Notes: a model not told the origin generated them from the letters alone. Shown: positions 34,798 through 44,279, counted from the stretch's first letter. The stretch: 64,000 nt of DNA from Methylotenera_A sp040387515 (GCA_040387515.1 JAZKDP010000007.1:218697-282696); one strand, 5' to 3'. Numbers and translations are program-made.

Positions 34798-35001
34798 ATG
34801 GCAACAGGTATTGTAAAGTGGTTTAATGACTCTAAAGGCTTCGGCTTTATTACTCCAGATGCAGGCGGTGATGATTTATTCGCTCACTTCTCAGCAATCG
34901 TAGATAGTGGCTACAAAAGCTTGAAAGAAAATGATCGCGTTAGCTTTGACGTGACTGATGGACCAAAAGGCAAACAAGCCTCAAACATCCAAAAGGCTTA
35001 A
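34798..35001 (+). CDS. Cold-shock protein (CspA family)
   Basis: A 67-residue single OB-fold RNA chaperone: MATGIVKWFNDSKGFGFI with RNP-1 (KGFGFI), then DLFAHFSAI (RNP-2-like) and FDVTDGPKGKQASNI. It binds single-stranded RNA and melts secondary structure. The ATG at 34798 gives the canonical N-terminus; the extra 11 codons upstream begin at a non-ATG codon and are leader sequence. A 20-bp palindrome starts at its stop codon, and a terminator follows at 35027. Confidence 0.95.
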   Translation: MATGIVKWFNDSKGFGFITPDAGGDDLFAHFSAIVDSGYKSLKENDRVSFDVTDGPKGKQASNIQKA

Positions 35002-35018
35002 GTAAACTAGTTTACTTA
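34999..35018. repeat. 20-bp perfect palindrome at the end of the cold-shock gene
   Basis: TAAGTAAACTAGTTTACTTA is a perfect 20-bp palindrome that includes the TAA stop. It sits just before a conventional terminator. It could be a protein site, or a cruciform or extra 3' end hairpin. Confidence 0.6.
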
Positions 35019-35026
35019 TAGTACTT

Positions 35027-35048
35027 AAAAGACCCGTAAGGGTCTTTT
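35027..35048 (+). terminator. Rho-independent terminator of the cold-shock gene
   Basis: GACCC (35031-35035), loop GTAA, GGGTC (35040-35044), preceded by As and followed by a T-run. It could also serve minus-strand transcription from the antiporter gene. Confidence 0.9.
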
Positions 35049-35134
35049 TTTATGTCACAATATTTGTGATATTTTCTGAAAGACTTTAATCGTCGTTAAA
35101 GTAAGCTTGCGAAACCTAAGATTTAAATGGTTTT

Positions 35135-36916
35135 CTAACCTTTTTGATTTTTGTCATCAACTTCTACTTGCTCTAATGCTAATAGCACTTTCAGGTCTTG
35201 CCGGCCTTTTTCCGCTAAGCTTATTATTGCGCCCATGTCGTTCCTGATTTTACGACTGGCTTCGAGCTGTTTTACGTCATGCCTTTCAAAATGATTGATG
35301 ATTTTTGTTGCGGCACTTGCAGATTCACCTATGGCTATTAATGCCTGTTTGGCAGCCTCTAACGAAGAGTAAAAGGTTTCCCTTATTGGGTTTAATCCTA
35401 AATCATGTAAATCAAACGCATCGGTTCTACTGCGTGCTCTAATCACGATTGCCACATTGGGCCAACGCTCTTTCACTAGTTTTGCAATTTCGAGTGTTGC
35501 AACTGAATCGTTAATAGAGACTACAAGCAGTTTTGCTGAGGCTATACCAGCCTCTTCTAATAAATCCAATCTAGATGCGTCGCCATAATAACAACGCCAG
35601 CCAAACTCGCGCATTAAGTCGATTTGATTGGGGTCATTGTCTATGATTGTTGCGGTAATGCCTTTAGCAAGTAACACTCGGCCTACAATCTGCCCAAAAC
35701 GGCCAAACCCCGCAATGATGACGCTATTATTTTCATTTATGCTGTCTTTTGGTCTCTCGCTACATTGCAAGCTGAGAAAGCGCTCGTAAAGTAGTAACAG
35801 CAAGGGAGTAATGAGCATGGATACCGCAACAATCGCATTGAGGATATTATAGGTTTCACGTGGGATAGTGTTTTGCGTCAACGCGATACCAAAAATCACA
35901 AAAGCAAATTCACCTACTTGAGAAAGCGCGACTGCAAATAATAGAGCGTCTTTAAAAGTGAGCTTAAATAGTCGACCCAGCCCGACTAGAATAGCCATTT
36001 TAGTGATCACTATTAACAACGCAAATCCGAAAATGATTAGAGGCGAATTGGCGAGTAGTGACATGTCAACGGACATGCCGACAGCGATGAAAAACAGGCC
36101 TAGCAACAAGCCTTTAACGGGCTCAATATCCAATCTTAGTTCGTAGCGGTATTCTGAATCCGCCAGTAAAACGCCCGCTAAAAAAGTACCAAGCGCCATT
36201 GAAAGCCCAACGGCTTGCATGGCAAGCGCAACGCCGATAACGAGTAGCAATGAAAATGCGACAAAAATTTCACGAACGCCTGTTTGTGCCACGATACGCA
36301 TAATGGGTCTTAATAGCGTTCTGCTAGCAAAAATGATGACTACAATCATCCCAATGGCTTTTGCGATGGCCCATATATCGAAACCAGATTGCGCAACATT
36401 CGGCGCAATAAATGCCAAAATCATGAATAACGGGATGACAGATAAATCTTGAAACAAGAGCGTCGCGAACGATGCTTGTCCTCCAGGGGTGGCAAGCTGC
36501 TTTTTTTCTGTAAGCGAAGTTAAGCCAATGGCGGTTGAGGACATTGCGACACCCATACCAATCACAATTGCAATAGGCCAACTTAGATTCAGCATATGTG
36601 CGGCAATTGTCACTAACGCCATTGTACTAACGACTTGCAAACCGCCTAATCCGAATAAGATCTTGCGCAACTCCCACACTTTTTGGGACTCTAATTCTAA
36701 GCCAATCAGAAACAGCATCAGCACTACACCAAATTCAGCAAAGTGCAGCACATGCTCGGGATCTGAGATGAGTTTAAGTGCGTAAGGACCGATTAATATG
36801 CCTGCCAGTAAATAACCAAGTACTGAGCCTAGGCCGAGGCGCTTAAATATAGGCACTATTAGAATGGCGGATGAAAGGTATATGACCGCTTGAAGCAGAA
36901 AATTTGACGAATTCAT
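35135..36916 (-). CDS. Kef-type monovalent cation:proton antiporter (CPA2) with RCK domain
   Basis: A 593-residue protein. The first 390 residues form about 12 membrane helices of the CPA2 exchanger type, including VLGYLLAGILIGPYAL, EFGVVLMLFLIGLELE and a GLSMALGTFLAGVLLADSEYRYEL signature. A cytosolic RCK_N (TrkA-N) domain follows from about 405 (VIIAGFGRFGQIVGRVLL, IIDNDPNQIDL, GDASRLDLLEEAGI), the nucleotide-sensing part of KefB/KefC and YbaL-like proteins. It probably exports potassium in exchange for protons under stress. No KefF/KefG ancillary subunit is adjacent, so glutathione gating cannot be assumed. Confidence 0.88.
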   Translation of the reverse strand: MNSSNFLLQAVIYLSSAILIVPIFKRLGLGSVLGYLLAGILIGPYALKLISDPEHVLHFAEFGVVLMLFLIGLELESQKVWELRKILFGLGGLQVVSTMALVTIAAHMLNLSWPIAIVIGMGVAMSSTAIGLTSLTEKKQLATPGGQASFATLLFQDLSVIPLFMILAFIAPNVAQSGFDIWAIAKAIGMIVVIIFASRTLLRPIMRIVAQTGVREIFVAFSLLLVIGVALAMQAVGLSMALGTFLAGVLLADSEYRYELRLDIEPVKGLLLGLFFIAVGMSVDMSLLANSPLIIFGFALLIVITKMAILVGLGRLFKLTFKDALLFAVALSQVGEFAFVIFGIALTQNTIPRETYNILNAIVAVSMLITPLLLLLYERFLSLQCSERPKDSINENNSVIIAGFGRFGQIVGRVLLAKGITATIIDNDPNQIDLMREFGWRCYYGDASRLDLLEEAGIASAKLLVVSINDSVATLEIAKLVKERWPNVAIVIRARSRTDAFDLHDLGLNPIRETFYSSLEAAKQALIAIGESASAATKIINHFERHDVKQLEASRKIRNDMGAIISLAEKGRQDLKVLLALEQVEVDDKNQKG

Positions 36917-37152
36917 GTGTGCCTAAAAAGTAATAATGTTTAATCTGGATTAGCGATTATAGCGATTGACCTGATTCAATATGGATTAAAATTAAGAAAT
37001 ATTGGGTAGTAAATTTTAGGACGTTGATTGGGTGCATTTACAGCTAGGAAAATTGGTACACTATTATTTTGCAACATAAGTAAGCAATGGTTGTAAAAGC
37101 ACTTTTTAAACATAGGCTTAAGTTTTTATTTGCTGTGGACATGATGGAGTAA

Positions 37153-38016
37153 ATGATGAAAAAGATTAAAAGTATTCACAGTCACAATGGCGAGCATTGG
37201 GTTGGTGATGGTTTTCCTGTTAAGAGTATTTTTTCTTATAACAATCAGGCGTTAATGCAAGACTTAAGCCCGTTTCTATTGCTGGATCATGCAGGCCCGG
37301 CAACTTTTACACCAACTGAAAAAAGACGCGGCGTGGGACAGCATCCACATCGCGGTTTTGAAACGGTGACTATTGTGTATGATGGGGAGCTTGAGCATCA
37401 GGATTCTGCTGGCAATGGGGGCAAGATTGGCGCTGGTGATGTGCAGTGGATGACAGCTGCAGCGGGTATTTTGCATGAAGAATATCACTCACAAAAATTT
37501 GCGAAAGAGGGCGGAGTTTTGCATATGGCGCAATTGTGGGTGAATTTGCCCGCTAAAGACAAATTGACAGAGTCGAGATATCAAACAGTTTTAAATGCAT
37601 CCATCCCTAGTATTAAACTACCTAATGACAGTGGAAATTTGCGCGTCATCGCTGGTGAGTATCAAGGTGAAAAGGGACCATCAAAAACCTTTACACCAAT
37701 CAACGTGTGGGATATTCAACTGAATGCAGGGAAAACACTAAATTTAGAGCCTCTTGAAGGCCAGACTGCAGCTTTAATCGTTTTAAAAGGGGCTGTGAAG
37801 ATAAATACTGCAGATATTGTCAGCGAAAATAAATTTGTGATTTTTGAGCGTGAGGCTGGCTCGATTCAATTAGAGGCAGATACAGATTCTATTATTTTAT
37901 TTTTAGGTGGCGCACCATTAAACGAACCTGTGGCGGCCTATGGGCCATTCGTCATGAATACGCAAGATGAAATAAAACAGGCCATGAGTGATTACCAACA
38001 AGGTTTATTTGGTTAG
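37153..38016 (+). CDS. Pirin family protein
   Basis: A 287-residue bicupin. The N-terminal cupin carries the pirin metal site (GQHPHRGFETVTIVYDGELEHQDSAGN, residues near 60, with histidines and Glu), followed by WMTAAAGILHEEYHS. The C-terminal cupin follows after VIAGEYQGEKGP. Bacterial pirins bind iron; some show quercetin dioxygenase activity, while others act as redox regulators. The native role is not known. Two in-frame ATGs (37153 and 37156) are possible. It has no co-directional partner within 300 nt. Confidence 0.9.
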   Translation: MMKKIKSIHSHNGEHWVGDGFPVKSIFSYNNQALMQDLSPFLLLDHAGPATFTPTEKRRGVGQHPHRGFETVTIVYDGELEHQDSAGNGGKIGAGDVQWMTAAAGILHEEYHSQKFAKEGGVLHMAQLWVNLPAKDKLTESRYQTVLNASIPSIKLPNDSGNLRVIAGEYQGEKGPSKTFTPINVWDIQLNAGKTLNLEPLEGQTAALIVLKGAVKINTADIVSENKFVIFEREAGSIQLEADTDSIILFLGGAPLNEPVAAYGPFVMNTQDEIKQAMSDYQQGLFG

Positions 38017-38333
38017 TTTTGATTTTTAAGTGCACTGGGTAGTTAAGAGTTGATAAATAGAGAAAGTCTCACACTAAGTGGTTCGGGTTTGTAAGGGTAT
38101 TGTGCTATCTTGAAGTGCAATGTAGCCACAAAAAACTTGTTGACTAACACTTAATTGCTTTATATGCCCAAGTTTATTTCACTACAAGATGGCTATATTT
38201 TCCTGCTGAGTTTTAACTTTCGGCTAAAATAGCCATACGATACCTATTCTTGTGTAAATTGCTGAGGCACCTTGAATGCATGAATTCATCACTCCGTATT
38301 ATCACATATCGTTTTCAGAATGATATTTAACCA
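38017..38333. other. Intergenic region before the pigment cluster
   Basis: No gene is seen in these 317 bases. ATGGCTAT (38189-38196) pairs with ATAGCCAT (38229-38236), a possible operator or leader hairpin about 100 nt before the chorismatase gene. No strong promoter hexamers could be singled out. Confidence 0.4.
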
Positions 38334-39380
38334 ATGAGTTTACCTAATATGGGCATAAAAACTGCATACATGCCTTTTTCACATATAGATCAACAGGCAC
38401 AATCTTGGAAAGATAGCGTGCTTGGTATTATCAGCTTTTGTGAGCCTCCAATAAGCAATAACATTGCTGATGCTATGGAAATGCCAACTGTTCAGTTGCA
38501 CGCGCCTATTTTGGATGGCGCCGATGTTTCCAGTGAAATATGGTTAAGTAACCCAGCTTTGCCACAAGGCAAATCCTTAAGGAATGGTTCACAGGGCGAA
38601 ATTCAATATCGATTTAACGACGACTTATTGTTTGGCGTCATCTGCGTGCCTGAGCTGGAGTCATTGCGAAATGCCACAGAGTCTGCTTACCGCCAGATAT
38701 TCGCGTTGATGGAAGAGCTGGATTATCCGTATATTTACCGCTTTTGGAATTACATGGCAGATATCAATGGGGTTAACAATGGCTTAGAGCGTTATCGCCA
38801 GTTTAATGTGGGGCGAAAAGATGCATTTTTTGCTTGCGATGGTGAGATTGGCAATCAATTGCCAGCTGCTTGTGCTTTAGGCTTGGCTGATGGGCCACTG
38901 ACCATCGCTTTTCTATTGGGCCGCCAAGCGCCAGTTGCCATAGAAAACCCACGGCAAATCAATGCGTATGAATACCCTGAGGAATATGGCCCACGTACTC
39001 CGAGCTTTTCGCGCGCGACTTTATTGCACAGTGAGCAAGGCGCGCTATTATTTATATCAGGTACGGCTAGTATCGTTGGGCATGTAACGCAACATCCACT
39101 AGATGTATTAGCGCAAACGAGAGAAACACTAGTGAATTTGGATGCTGTAATTGCAGAAGCTAATCGCATGTTAGGCGAGCATAAGTTTAATCTGCACGAT
39201 ATTTATTTCAGGGTGTACATTCGTCATGCGGATGATTTATCTGTGGTGCGAGATGAAATGCAACGCTACATCGGGGGCACAATAAAAGCTGTTTTTGTAC
39301 AGGCAGATATATGTCGCCAAGATTTGTTATTGGAAATTGAAGCAACTGCAGGTCATATGCTTGCGCTTTCAAGCACATGA
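38334..39380 (+). CDS. XanB2/FkbO/Hyg5-like chorismatase
   Basis: A 348-residue protein of the chorismatase family (XanB2, Hyg5, FkbO). The recognisable core includes YIYRFWNYMADINGVNNGLERYRQFN, RKDAFFACDGEIG, QLPAACALG and a C-terminal HADDLSVVRDEMQRYIGG. In Xanthomonas, XanB2 hydrolyses chorismate to 3- and 4-hydroxybenzoate; 3-hydroxybenzoate starts the xanthomonadin polyene. Its position at the head of the aryl-polyene genes makes the same starter role likely. The subtype (3-HBA, 4-HBA or dihydroxy product) cannot be set from reading alone. It overlaps the next gene by ATGA. Confidence 0.85.
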   Translation: MSLPNMGIKTAYMPFSHIDQQAQSWKDSVLGIISFCEPPISNNIADAMEMPTVQLHAPILDGADVSSEIWLSNPALPQGKSLRNGSQGEIQYRFNDDLLFGVICVPELESLRNATESAYRQIFALMEELDYPYIYRFWNYMADINGVNNGLERYRQFNVGRKDAFFACDGEIGNQLPAACALGLADGPLTIAFLLGRQAPVAIENPRQINAYEYPEEYGPRTPSFSRATLLHSEQGALLFISGTASIVGHVTQHPLDVLAQTRETLVNLDAVIAEANRMLGEHKFNLHDIYFRVYIRHADDLSVVRDEMQRYIGGTIKAVFVQADICRQDLLLEIEATAGHMLALSST

Positions 39381-40228
39381 TGAAGATGAAATCCGCACAG
39401 GATATATTGATTACCATTTATGACTATCTGGTGTTATATCTTGGCTTGCTTTGGCTAGGTTTTCTGAGTCTGTGCTGGACACTTGTGGCGACCGTACTGT
39501 ATCCACTTTTACCAGAGCGCAATGCAATCCATTTAGGTCGTTATGCCATCATGCTTTCTTTCCGCGCCTATCTTGCTAGTTTAAGTATCTCGCGCCGCTG
39601 TCATTTTGATTTAACCGAGTTGGACATACTGCAAAATGAATCGCCATTGATTATTGCGCCAAATCATCCCAGCTTGCTTGATGCCGTGATGATTATCTCG
39701 CGTTTACCAAACGTGGCCTGCGTGATGAAAGCGGAGCTGATGAACAATATTTTTTTGGGGGCAGGAGCACGCTTGGCACGTTATATTCGCAATGAGCCAA
39801 TACGCCAAATGGTCATGCAAGCCAGTGAAGATTTTAAAACGGGTAGTCACCTACTGTTATTTCCTGAGGGCACTCGGACAGTAAGCCAGCCAATTAACGC
39901 GCTGAAAGGTAGCATTGCGTTGATTGCCATGCAAGCAAAAGTACCAGTGCAAACGGTATTAATTGAAACAAACTCACCATATTTAAGTAAAGGCTGGCCT
40001 TTATTTCGCAAGCCTAACATGCCGGTAATTTATAAAATAAGACTGGGTAAGCGTTTTAATCCGCCAGAAGATACGCATCGCTTTATTGCAGAGCTTGAGG
40101 AGTATTTTTCGCAGGCATTAAAGACTTCAACACGGCAGAACTCTAGTCAGGATTTTATTTTGCCAATAAATACTCAGTTAACTGATGGTTTAGCCGAATT
40201 AAAATCGACTGGAGTCGCTTCATCATGA
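39377..40228 (+). CDS. PlsC-like lysophospholipid acyltransferase (aryl-polyene cluster)
   Basis: A 283-residue membrane-associated acyltransferase. After an N-terminal membrane helix (about 15-40), the catalytic motif appears as NHPSLLD near residue 95 (in the usual HX4D form) and the second site as FPEGTRTV near residue 160. In aryl-polyene clusters such enzymes are thought to attach the polyene or a fatty acid to a glycerol-type lipid head. It overlaps the chorismatase and the following glycosyltransferase by ATGA, so the three form one unit. Confidence 0.85.
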   Translation: MMKMKSAQDILITIYDYLVLYLGLLWLGFLSLCWTLVATVLYPLLPERNAIHLGRYAIMLSFRAYLASLSISRRCHFDLTELDILQNESPLIIAPNHPSLLDAVMIISRLPNVACVMKAELMNNIFLGAGARLARYIRNEPIRQMVMQASEDFKTGSHLLLFPEGTRTVSQPINALKGSIALIAMQAKVPVQTVLIETNSPYLSKGWPLFRKPNMPVIYKIRLGKRFNPPEDTHRFIAELEEYFSQALKTSTRQNSSQDFILPINTQLTDGLAELKSTGVASS

Positions 40229-40986
40229 TTGCTTCTTCCAGCCACATCGTTCTTATCCCAAGCTATAACCCAGGCGAAAAAGTCACGGAAACTGTGCGTT
40301 CTGCACGCCAATATTGGAATCCAGTATGGGTAGTGATTGATGGTAGTAATGACGGCTCTGAAGTCATCTTAAAAAAAATGGCGGCAGAAGATGCAGGTTT
40401 ACGCGTGATTCATTTGCCGCAAAATAAAGGTAAAGGCACGGCTGTATTGCATGGCCTGCATTTAGCCGCCGCCGAAGGTTATACATATGTCCTAACGATG
40501 GATTCTGATGGGCAACATCCGCCAGACTTGATTCCTACTTTTATGAATGAATCGATCAAGCACCCAGACGCGATGGTTTTGGGCAAGCCAATCTTTGATG
40601 CTAAGGCGCCAAACATAAGGGTTCAGGGGAGAAAGCTATCTAACTGGTGGGCTAACGTGGTGACTTTATGGGCAGGCATTGGCGACTCGCTGTTTGGTTT
40701 TCGTGTTTATCCTATCGATCCACTTGTAAAAGTGATGCGCTTTCAACCTTGGATGCGTCATTTTGATTTTGATCCTGAGGCCGCGATAAGATTAAGTTGG
40801 TGCGGTGTAAAAGTGCTTAATTTGCCTGCACCGGTGCTTTATTTCAGCACGGATGAAGGCGGTGTTTCGCACTTTCGTTACCTACGCGACAACTTATTGC
40901 TGACGTGGATGTACACGCGACTGTTTATTGGGTTTGTGCTTCGTTTACCGATATTGTTGATGCGACGTTTATTTAGCAGTTCATAG
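40225..40986 (+). CDS. Glycosyltransferase family 2 protein of the aryl-polyene cluster
   Basis: A 253-residue GT-A enzyme of the DPM1/WcaA type. IVLIPSYNPGEKVTETV opens the protein, WVVIDGSNDGSE follows, and the metal motif is LTMDSDGQHPPDL near residue 92. No membrane domain beyond a hydrophobic C-terminus (FIGFVLRLPILLMRRLF). It may glycosylate the polyene lipid or its head group. It ends only 3 nt from the convergent ketoreductase stop, leaving no room for a separate terminator. Confidence 0.85.
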   Translation: MIASSSHIVLIPSYNPGEKVTETVRSARQYWNPVWVVIDGSNDGSEVILKKMAAEDAGLRVIHLPQNKGKGTAVLHGLHLAAAEGYTYVLTMDSDGQHPPDLIPTFMNESIKHPDAMVLGKPIFDAKAPNIRVQGRKLSNWWANVVTLWAGIGDSLFGFRVYPIDPLVKVMRFQPWMRHFDFDPEAAIRLSWCGVKVLNLPAPVLYFSTDEGGVSHFRYLRDNLLLTWMYTRLFIGFVLRLPILLMRRLFSSS

Positions 40987-40989
40987 CGC

Positions 40990-41709
40990 TTAAATCATGC
41001 CGCCATTAATAGAGATAATCTGCCCTGTGATATAAGTCGCTTGATCTGAAACAAGAAAGCTAACCAAATCAGCCACTTCTGTCGGTGTGCCGGCGCGTTT
41101 CATTGGCACCATATTCGCAATCGCTTTTGCATCAAATGCGGTTTCACTCATCGCCGTATCAATAATCCCCGGCGCTACGGCATTCACCGTAATGCCTCTG
41201 CTGGCAATTTCTAGCGATAAGGATTTAGTTGCCGCATTCAGCGCGCCTTTAGCCGCCGAATAGTTGGTCTGACCTCGGTTACCAGTGATTGCAGCAATAG
41301 ATGATACGTTAACAATACGTCCCCAGCGGCTGCGTATCATTGGCATCATTAACGGTTGCGTTACGTTAAAAAACCCATGCACTGATACGTCAATCACGCG
41401 ATGCCATTGGTCTGAGCGCATGCCTGGAAACACTGCGTCATCATGGATACCAGCATTATTGACCAGAATCTGGATAGGCTCATTCTCTACTAATGCGCCT
41501 AATACCGTAGTTACTGCGACACTATCAGTCACGTCAAATTGTAAAGCCTCGGCACTTCCGCCTGCAGCACAGATTTCTGCTACTAATTGCTGCGCAGTAG
41601 TAATGCCTTGGTTTGCATGAATATAAACATAGTAACCGTCTGCGGCTAGACGGCGACTAATCGCAGCACCTATGCCGCCACTGCCACCTGTGACTAAAGC
41701 TCTTTTCAT
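40990..41709 (-). CDS. 3-oxoacyl-ACP reductase (FabG-like, ApeQ role)
   Basis: A 239-residue short-chain dehydrogenase. The cofactor loop is GGSGGIGAAISRRLA near residue 8. The NNAG motif (LVNNAGIHDD), catalytic Ser in VNVSSIAA and YSAAK near residue 150 are all present. In aryl-polyene synthesis the ketoreductase reduces each beta-keto intermediate with NADPH. It is the last gene of the minus-strand operon, 27 nt after the dehydratase gene. Confidence 0.9.
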   Translation of the reverse strand: MKRALVTGGSGGIGAAISRRLAADGYYVYIHANQGITTAQQLVAEICAAGGSAEALQFDVTDSVAVTTVLGALVENEPIQILVNNAGIHDDAVFPGMRSDQWHRVIDVSVHGFFNVTQPLMMPMIRSRWGRIVNVSSIAAITGNRGQTNYSAAKGALNAATKSLSLEIASRGITVNAVAPGIIDTAMSETAFDAKAIANMVPMKRAGTPTEVADLVSFLVSDQATYITGQIISINGGMI

Positions 41710-41736
41710 ATATTATTTTCCAAGTAAATCTATTAG

Positions 41737-42204
41737 TTAAATGATTAGCGCATCAGCATTTGATACTACTGCGGCGCGTCCTTCTATTAACAGTTCATTG
41801 TCGGCACTCACGGTAAATTGATAAAGCATATTGCTTTCACTCGCCATGATACAAACAGCTGTTATCAATAAATCCGCATGAATATCATCGAACCGAGTAA
41901 CAGCCATGGTGACGCCACGCACACTGACCAGATAACCCACTTTAGGCTTTGTGCTGTCACTCGGTGCTAATAGGGCACCATGCACTGCCATTGCTTGGGC
42001 TGCATATTCAATACCACAAGCGATACCTAATTGACCGTGAGCGCGCAGAGGATTATCAAGCGCACGATGACTGTTGGCTCTACATACGACTTTTTCTTGA
42101 TCCCAAGCTTGTACACTTCCCAATAAACACATGCTACCCTGATGTGGAATATGGTTTTCAATCCAAGCATGGTCTAGTTCTTGATTCAGCACTTGATTTA
42201 ACAT
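41737..42204 (-). CDS. Hotdog-fold 3-hydroxyacyl-ACP dehydratase-like protein (ApeP role)
   Basis: A 155-residue hotdog protein. It contains IPHQGSMCLLGSVQAWD near the N-terminus and the central helix CGIEYAAQAMAVHGAL, both typical of the aryl-polyene COG4706-type dehydratases. In the characterised Xenorhabdus system, ApeP pairs with ApeI to remove water after ketoreduction. The cluster also has the smaller ApeI-like gene, so both partners exist here. It overlaps the chain-length-factor gene by 7 nt. Confidence 0.82.
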   Translation of the reverse strand: MLNQVLNQELDHAWIENHIPHQGSMCLLGSVQAWDQEKVVCRANSHRALDNPLRAHGQLGIACGIEYAAQAMAVHGALLAPSDSTKPKVGYLVSVRGVTMAVTRFDDIHADLLITAVCIMASESNMLYQFTVSADNELLIEGRAAVVSNADALII

Positions 42205-42998
42205 GGGTTAACTTCTATAGCTAAACGAGTATTATCAAGATAATCCAACACCACGCGACAGTTTTTTTGTAGGGCAATTGCCTGCAATAAAGGTAGGCCG
42301 CGTGCGGCGGGAATCGCCATGCGCAGTGCTTCTAACTCTGCATCGTCAAATCGATCAGCCTCGTCATTTGTGATGCTTACTTTTATCTTTGCGATCGTTT
42401 TCGAGTCAGCTCGTGGTGCAAATATCAAGGCGATGCCGCAGTTATCTGGTATAGCTCGCTTACTGAAAATAGGTTCGGGATACGGTGTATCACTTGCCAT
42501 TAAGATACACCGCGTTTTATCAACGATTACTTGTGTCAATGCGTCTAGCAGCCCCGCACCAAAGCTCGCATCAAATGCACACAGTACTGATGAAGTAGCC
42601 ATATTTTTGGTGGCAATACTCCAGTAACCCGCGGCAGCATTATGTACAGAGTTATGGAAGCGCGTGGGAGAAATTTGCCTATCATCCGATGCCAGCATTT
42701 CGCAAATAGTGTGACAGTTGATACCGTCACCGTTGGAAAATGAAAACACGCTAGGTAAATTTTCTGCTTTTAAATCGACTGCCGTGATTGCTTCTAATGA
42801 TGTTGCTAATGTCAGTTTAACGATATCACTGGCACGTCTACGCTCTGCAGCTGGTAATAGCTCAGGCGCTGGAATGACCGTTTTGGATGATTGGTAAGCT
42901 TGTAATCCACACAGTATGGCGCGACTGCTAGACCAATCGGTGAGGCCTGGGCCTAATAGACCGACGCCTTCAATATAAGCATTAAGTTCAGTCGCCAT
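42198..42998 (-). CDS. Ketosynthase-like chain-length factor (ApeC role), lacking the catalytic cysteine
   Basis: A 266-residue protein equal to the N-terminal half of a ketosynthase. It has IEGVGLLGPGLTDW at the start and SFSNGDGINCHTICEML, then FHNSVHNAAAGYWSIA. Where a ketosynthase has its active Cys, it reads LCAFDASFGAG, so it cannot condense by itself. In the aryl-polyene system ApeC is an inactive partner that forms a heterodimer with the ApeO ketosynthase and sets chain length. It overlaps the KS gene by TAATG and the dehydratase by 7 nt, matching a 1:1 partner. Confidence 0.83.
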   Translation of the reverse strand: MATELNAYIEGVGLLGPGLTDWSSSRAILCGLQAYQSSKTVIPAPELLPAAERRRASDIVKLTLATSLEAITAVDLKAENLPSVFSFSNGDGINCHTICEMLASDDRQISPTRFHNSVHNAAAGYWSIATKNMATSSVLCAFDASFGAGLLDALTQVIVDKTRCILMASDTPYPEPIFSKRAIPDNCGIALIFAPRADSKTIAKIKVSITNDEADRFDDAELEALRMAIPAARGLPLLQAIALQKNCRVVLDYLDNTRLAIEVNPC

Positions 42999-44221
42999 TA
43001 GCCAAGCCTTTCATTTTGAGCAAGCCCAAAAATAAGACTGCAATTAGTGCCGCCAAATCCGAACGAGTTGCTCATGACACGGTTTAAAGGCTGATTGCTA
43101 TTTTCCAGTTGGTAATTCAAATGCAAAAGCGGATCAATTTCACTGGTATTCAATCCCGCTGGTATAAATTCATGCTGTAAAGCAAGCGCGCAAATCACCG
43201 CTTCTATTGCGCCCGCGGCACCCAAAGTATGACCTGTCGCACCTTTGCTAGAACTGCAAGGCGGTGTATTTGGGCCAAACACAGCGGTGACGGCCTTGGC
43301 TTCTGCTGCGTCGTTACTTGGTGTAGCAGTGCCATGCAGGTTAATGTAGTCAATGTCGGACGGCGCCAAACCTGCACTTTGCAGTGCCTGTTGCATCGCT
43401 ATGCGCGCGCCTAAACCTTCTGGATGAGGAGACGACATATGGTATGCATCGCTGGATTCACCTATACCTAGTAATAGCACGCTATCTGCTTGTAAATTTG
43501 CAGGGGCTCTTTCCAATAAGGCAAAAGCAGCCGCTTCACCAATAGAAATGCCATCGCGCTCTGTGTCATATGGACGGCAAGCTTGCGTAGAAAGCAGGCC
43601 CAAAGAATTGAAGCCGTATAAAGTCGTCAGGCATAGCGTATCGACACCGCCAACTATAGCAGCATCAATTAAGTCAGTTTCTAGCATGCGGCGCGCTACA
43701 CTAAAAACTTTAGCGCTGGATGAACATGCAGAGGATACAACAACAGCAGGGCCTGTAAGCTTGAAATATTGCCGTGTAAAATCGGCTACCGAATAAGTGT
43801 TTTGGGTTTTACTATAAACAAAATCGGCAGGCAAGGTGCCAGTGACAGGATCTCGGTGACGAAATGCTAGCTCTGTTTCAAAAATGCTAGAAGTGCTGGT
43901 GCCTAAAAATACACCAATACGGTCACGGCCATATTTCTCTGCTGCCATATTCACCGCATCGTTGAAGCCATCTTGCTCCAAACCTAGCTTTGCCAGACGA
44001 TTGTTGCGGCAATTATAATCGGCCATATCTGCTGGCAATTTCACAGCATTTATACCTGCAACCTCGCCAATAAGCGTGCTTAAGTCTACCGTCTCAAAGT
44101 CACAGGGTTTTAATGCCTGTTTACCTTGGCGTAATGCATCCAGCGTCTGTTGCAAGCCTTGTCCAATGCAGCTTGTCGCTGTGAAATGCGATAAAAACAA
44201 GGGGTTAAATGGTGGTTTCAA
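42998..44221 (-). CDS. Beta-ketoacyl-ACP synthase (ApeO-like role)
   Basis: A 407-residue thiolase-fold ketosynthase with the complete triad: Cys166 (SSACSSSAK), His296 (LHGTATPSNDA) and His331 (GATGHTLGAAG). It would extend the hydroxybenzoyl or polyenoyl chain with malonyl-ACP units. Immediate coupling to the chain-length-factor gene supports an ApeO-ApeC type pair. Only one active KS is visible, while some clusters have a second (ApeR). It follows the deacetylase gene by 58 nt. Confidence 0.9.
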   Translation of the reverse strand: MKPPFNPLFLSHFTATSCIGQGLQQTLDALRQGKQALKPCDFETVDLSTLIGEVAGINAVKLPADMADYNCRNNRLAKLGLEQDGFNDAVNMAAEKYGRDRIGVFLGTSTSSIFETELAFRHRDPVTGTLPADFVYSKTQNTYSVADFTRQYFKLTGPAVVVSSACSSSAKVFSVARRMLETDLIDAAIVGGVDTLCLTTLYGFNSLGLLSTQACRPYDTERDGISIGEAAAFALLERAPANLQADSVLLLGIGESSDAYHMSSPHPEGLGARIAMQQALQSAGLAPSDIDYINLHGTATPSNDAAEAKAVTAVFGPNTPPCSSSKGATGHTLGAAGAIEAVICALALQHEFIPAGLNTSEIDPLLHLNYQLENSNQPLNRVMSNSFGFGGTNCSLIFGLAQNERLG

Positions 44222-44279
44222 TGAAAATCCCTAATCGCTTCTAAATGTGATGATTAATTTATGCATGGTTTTTATGTCG

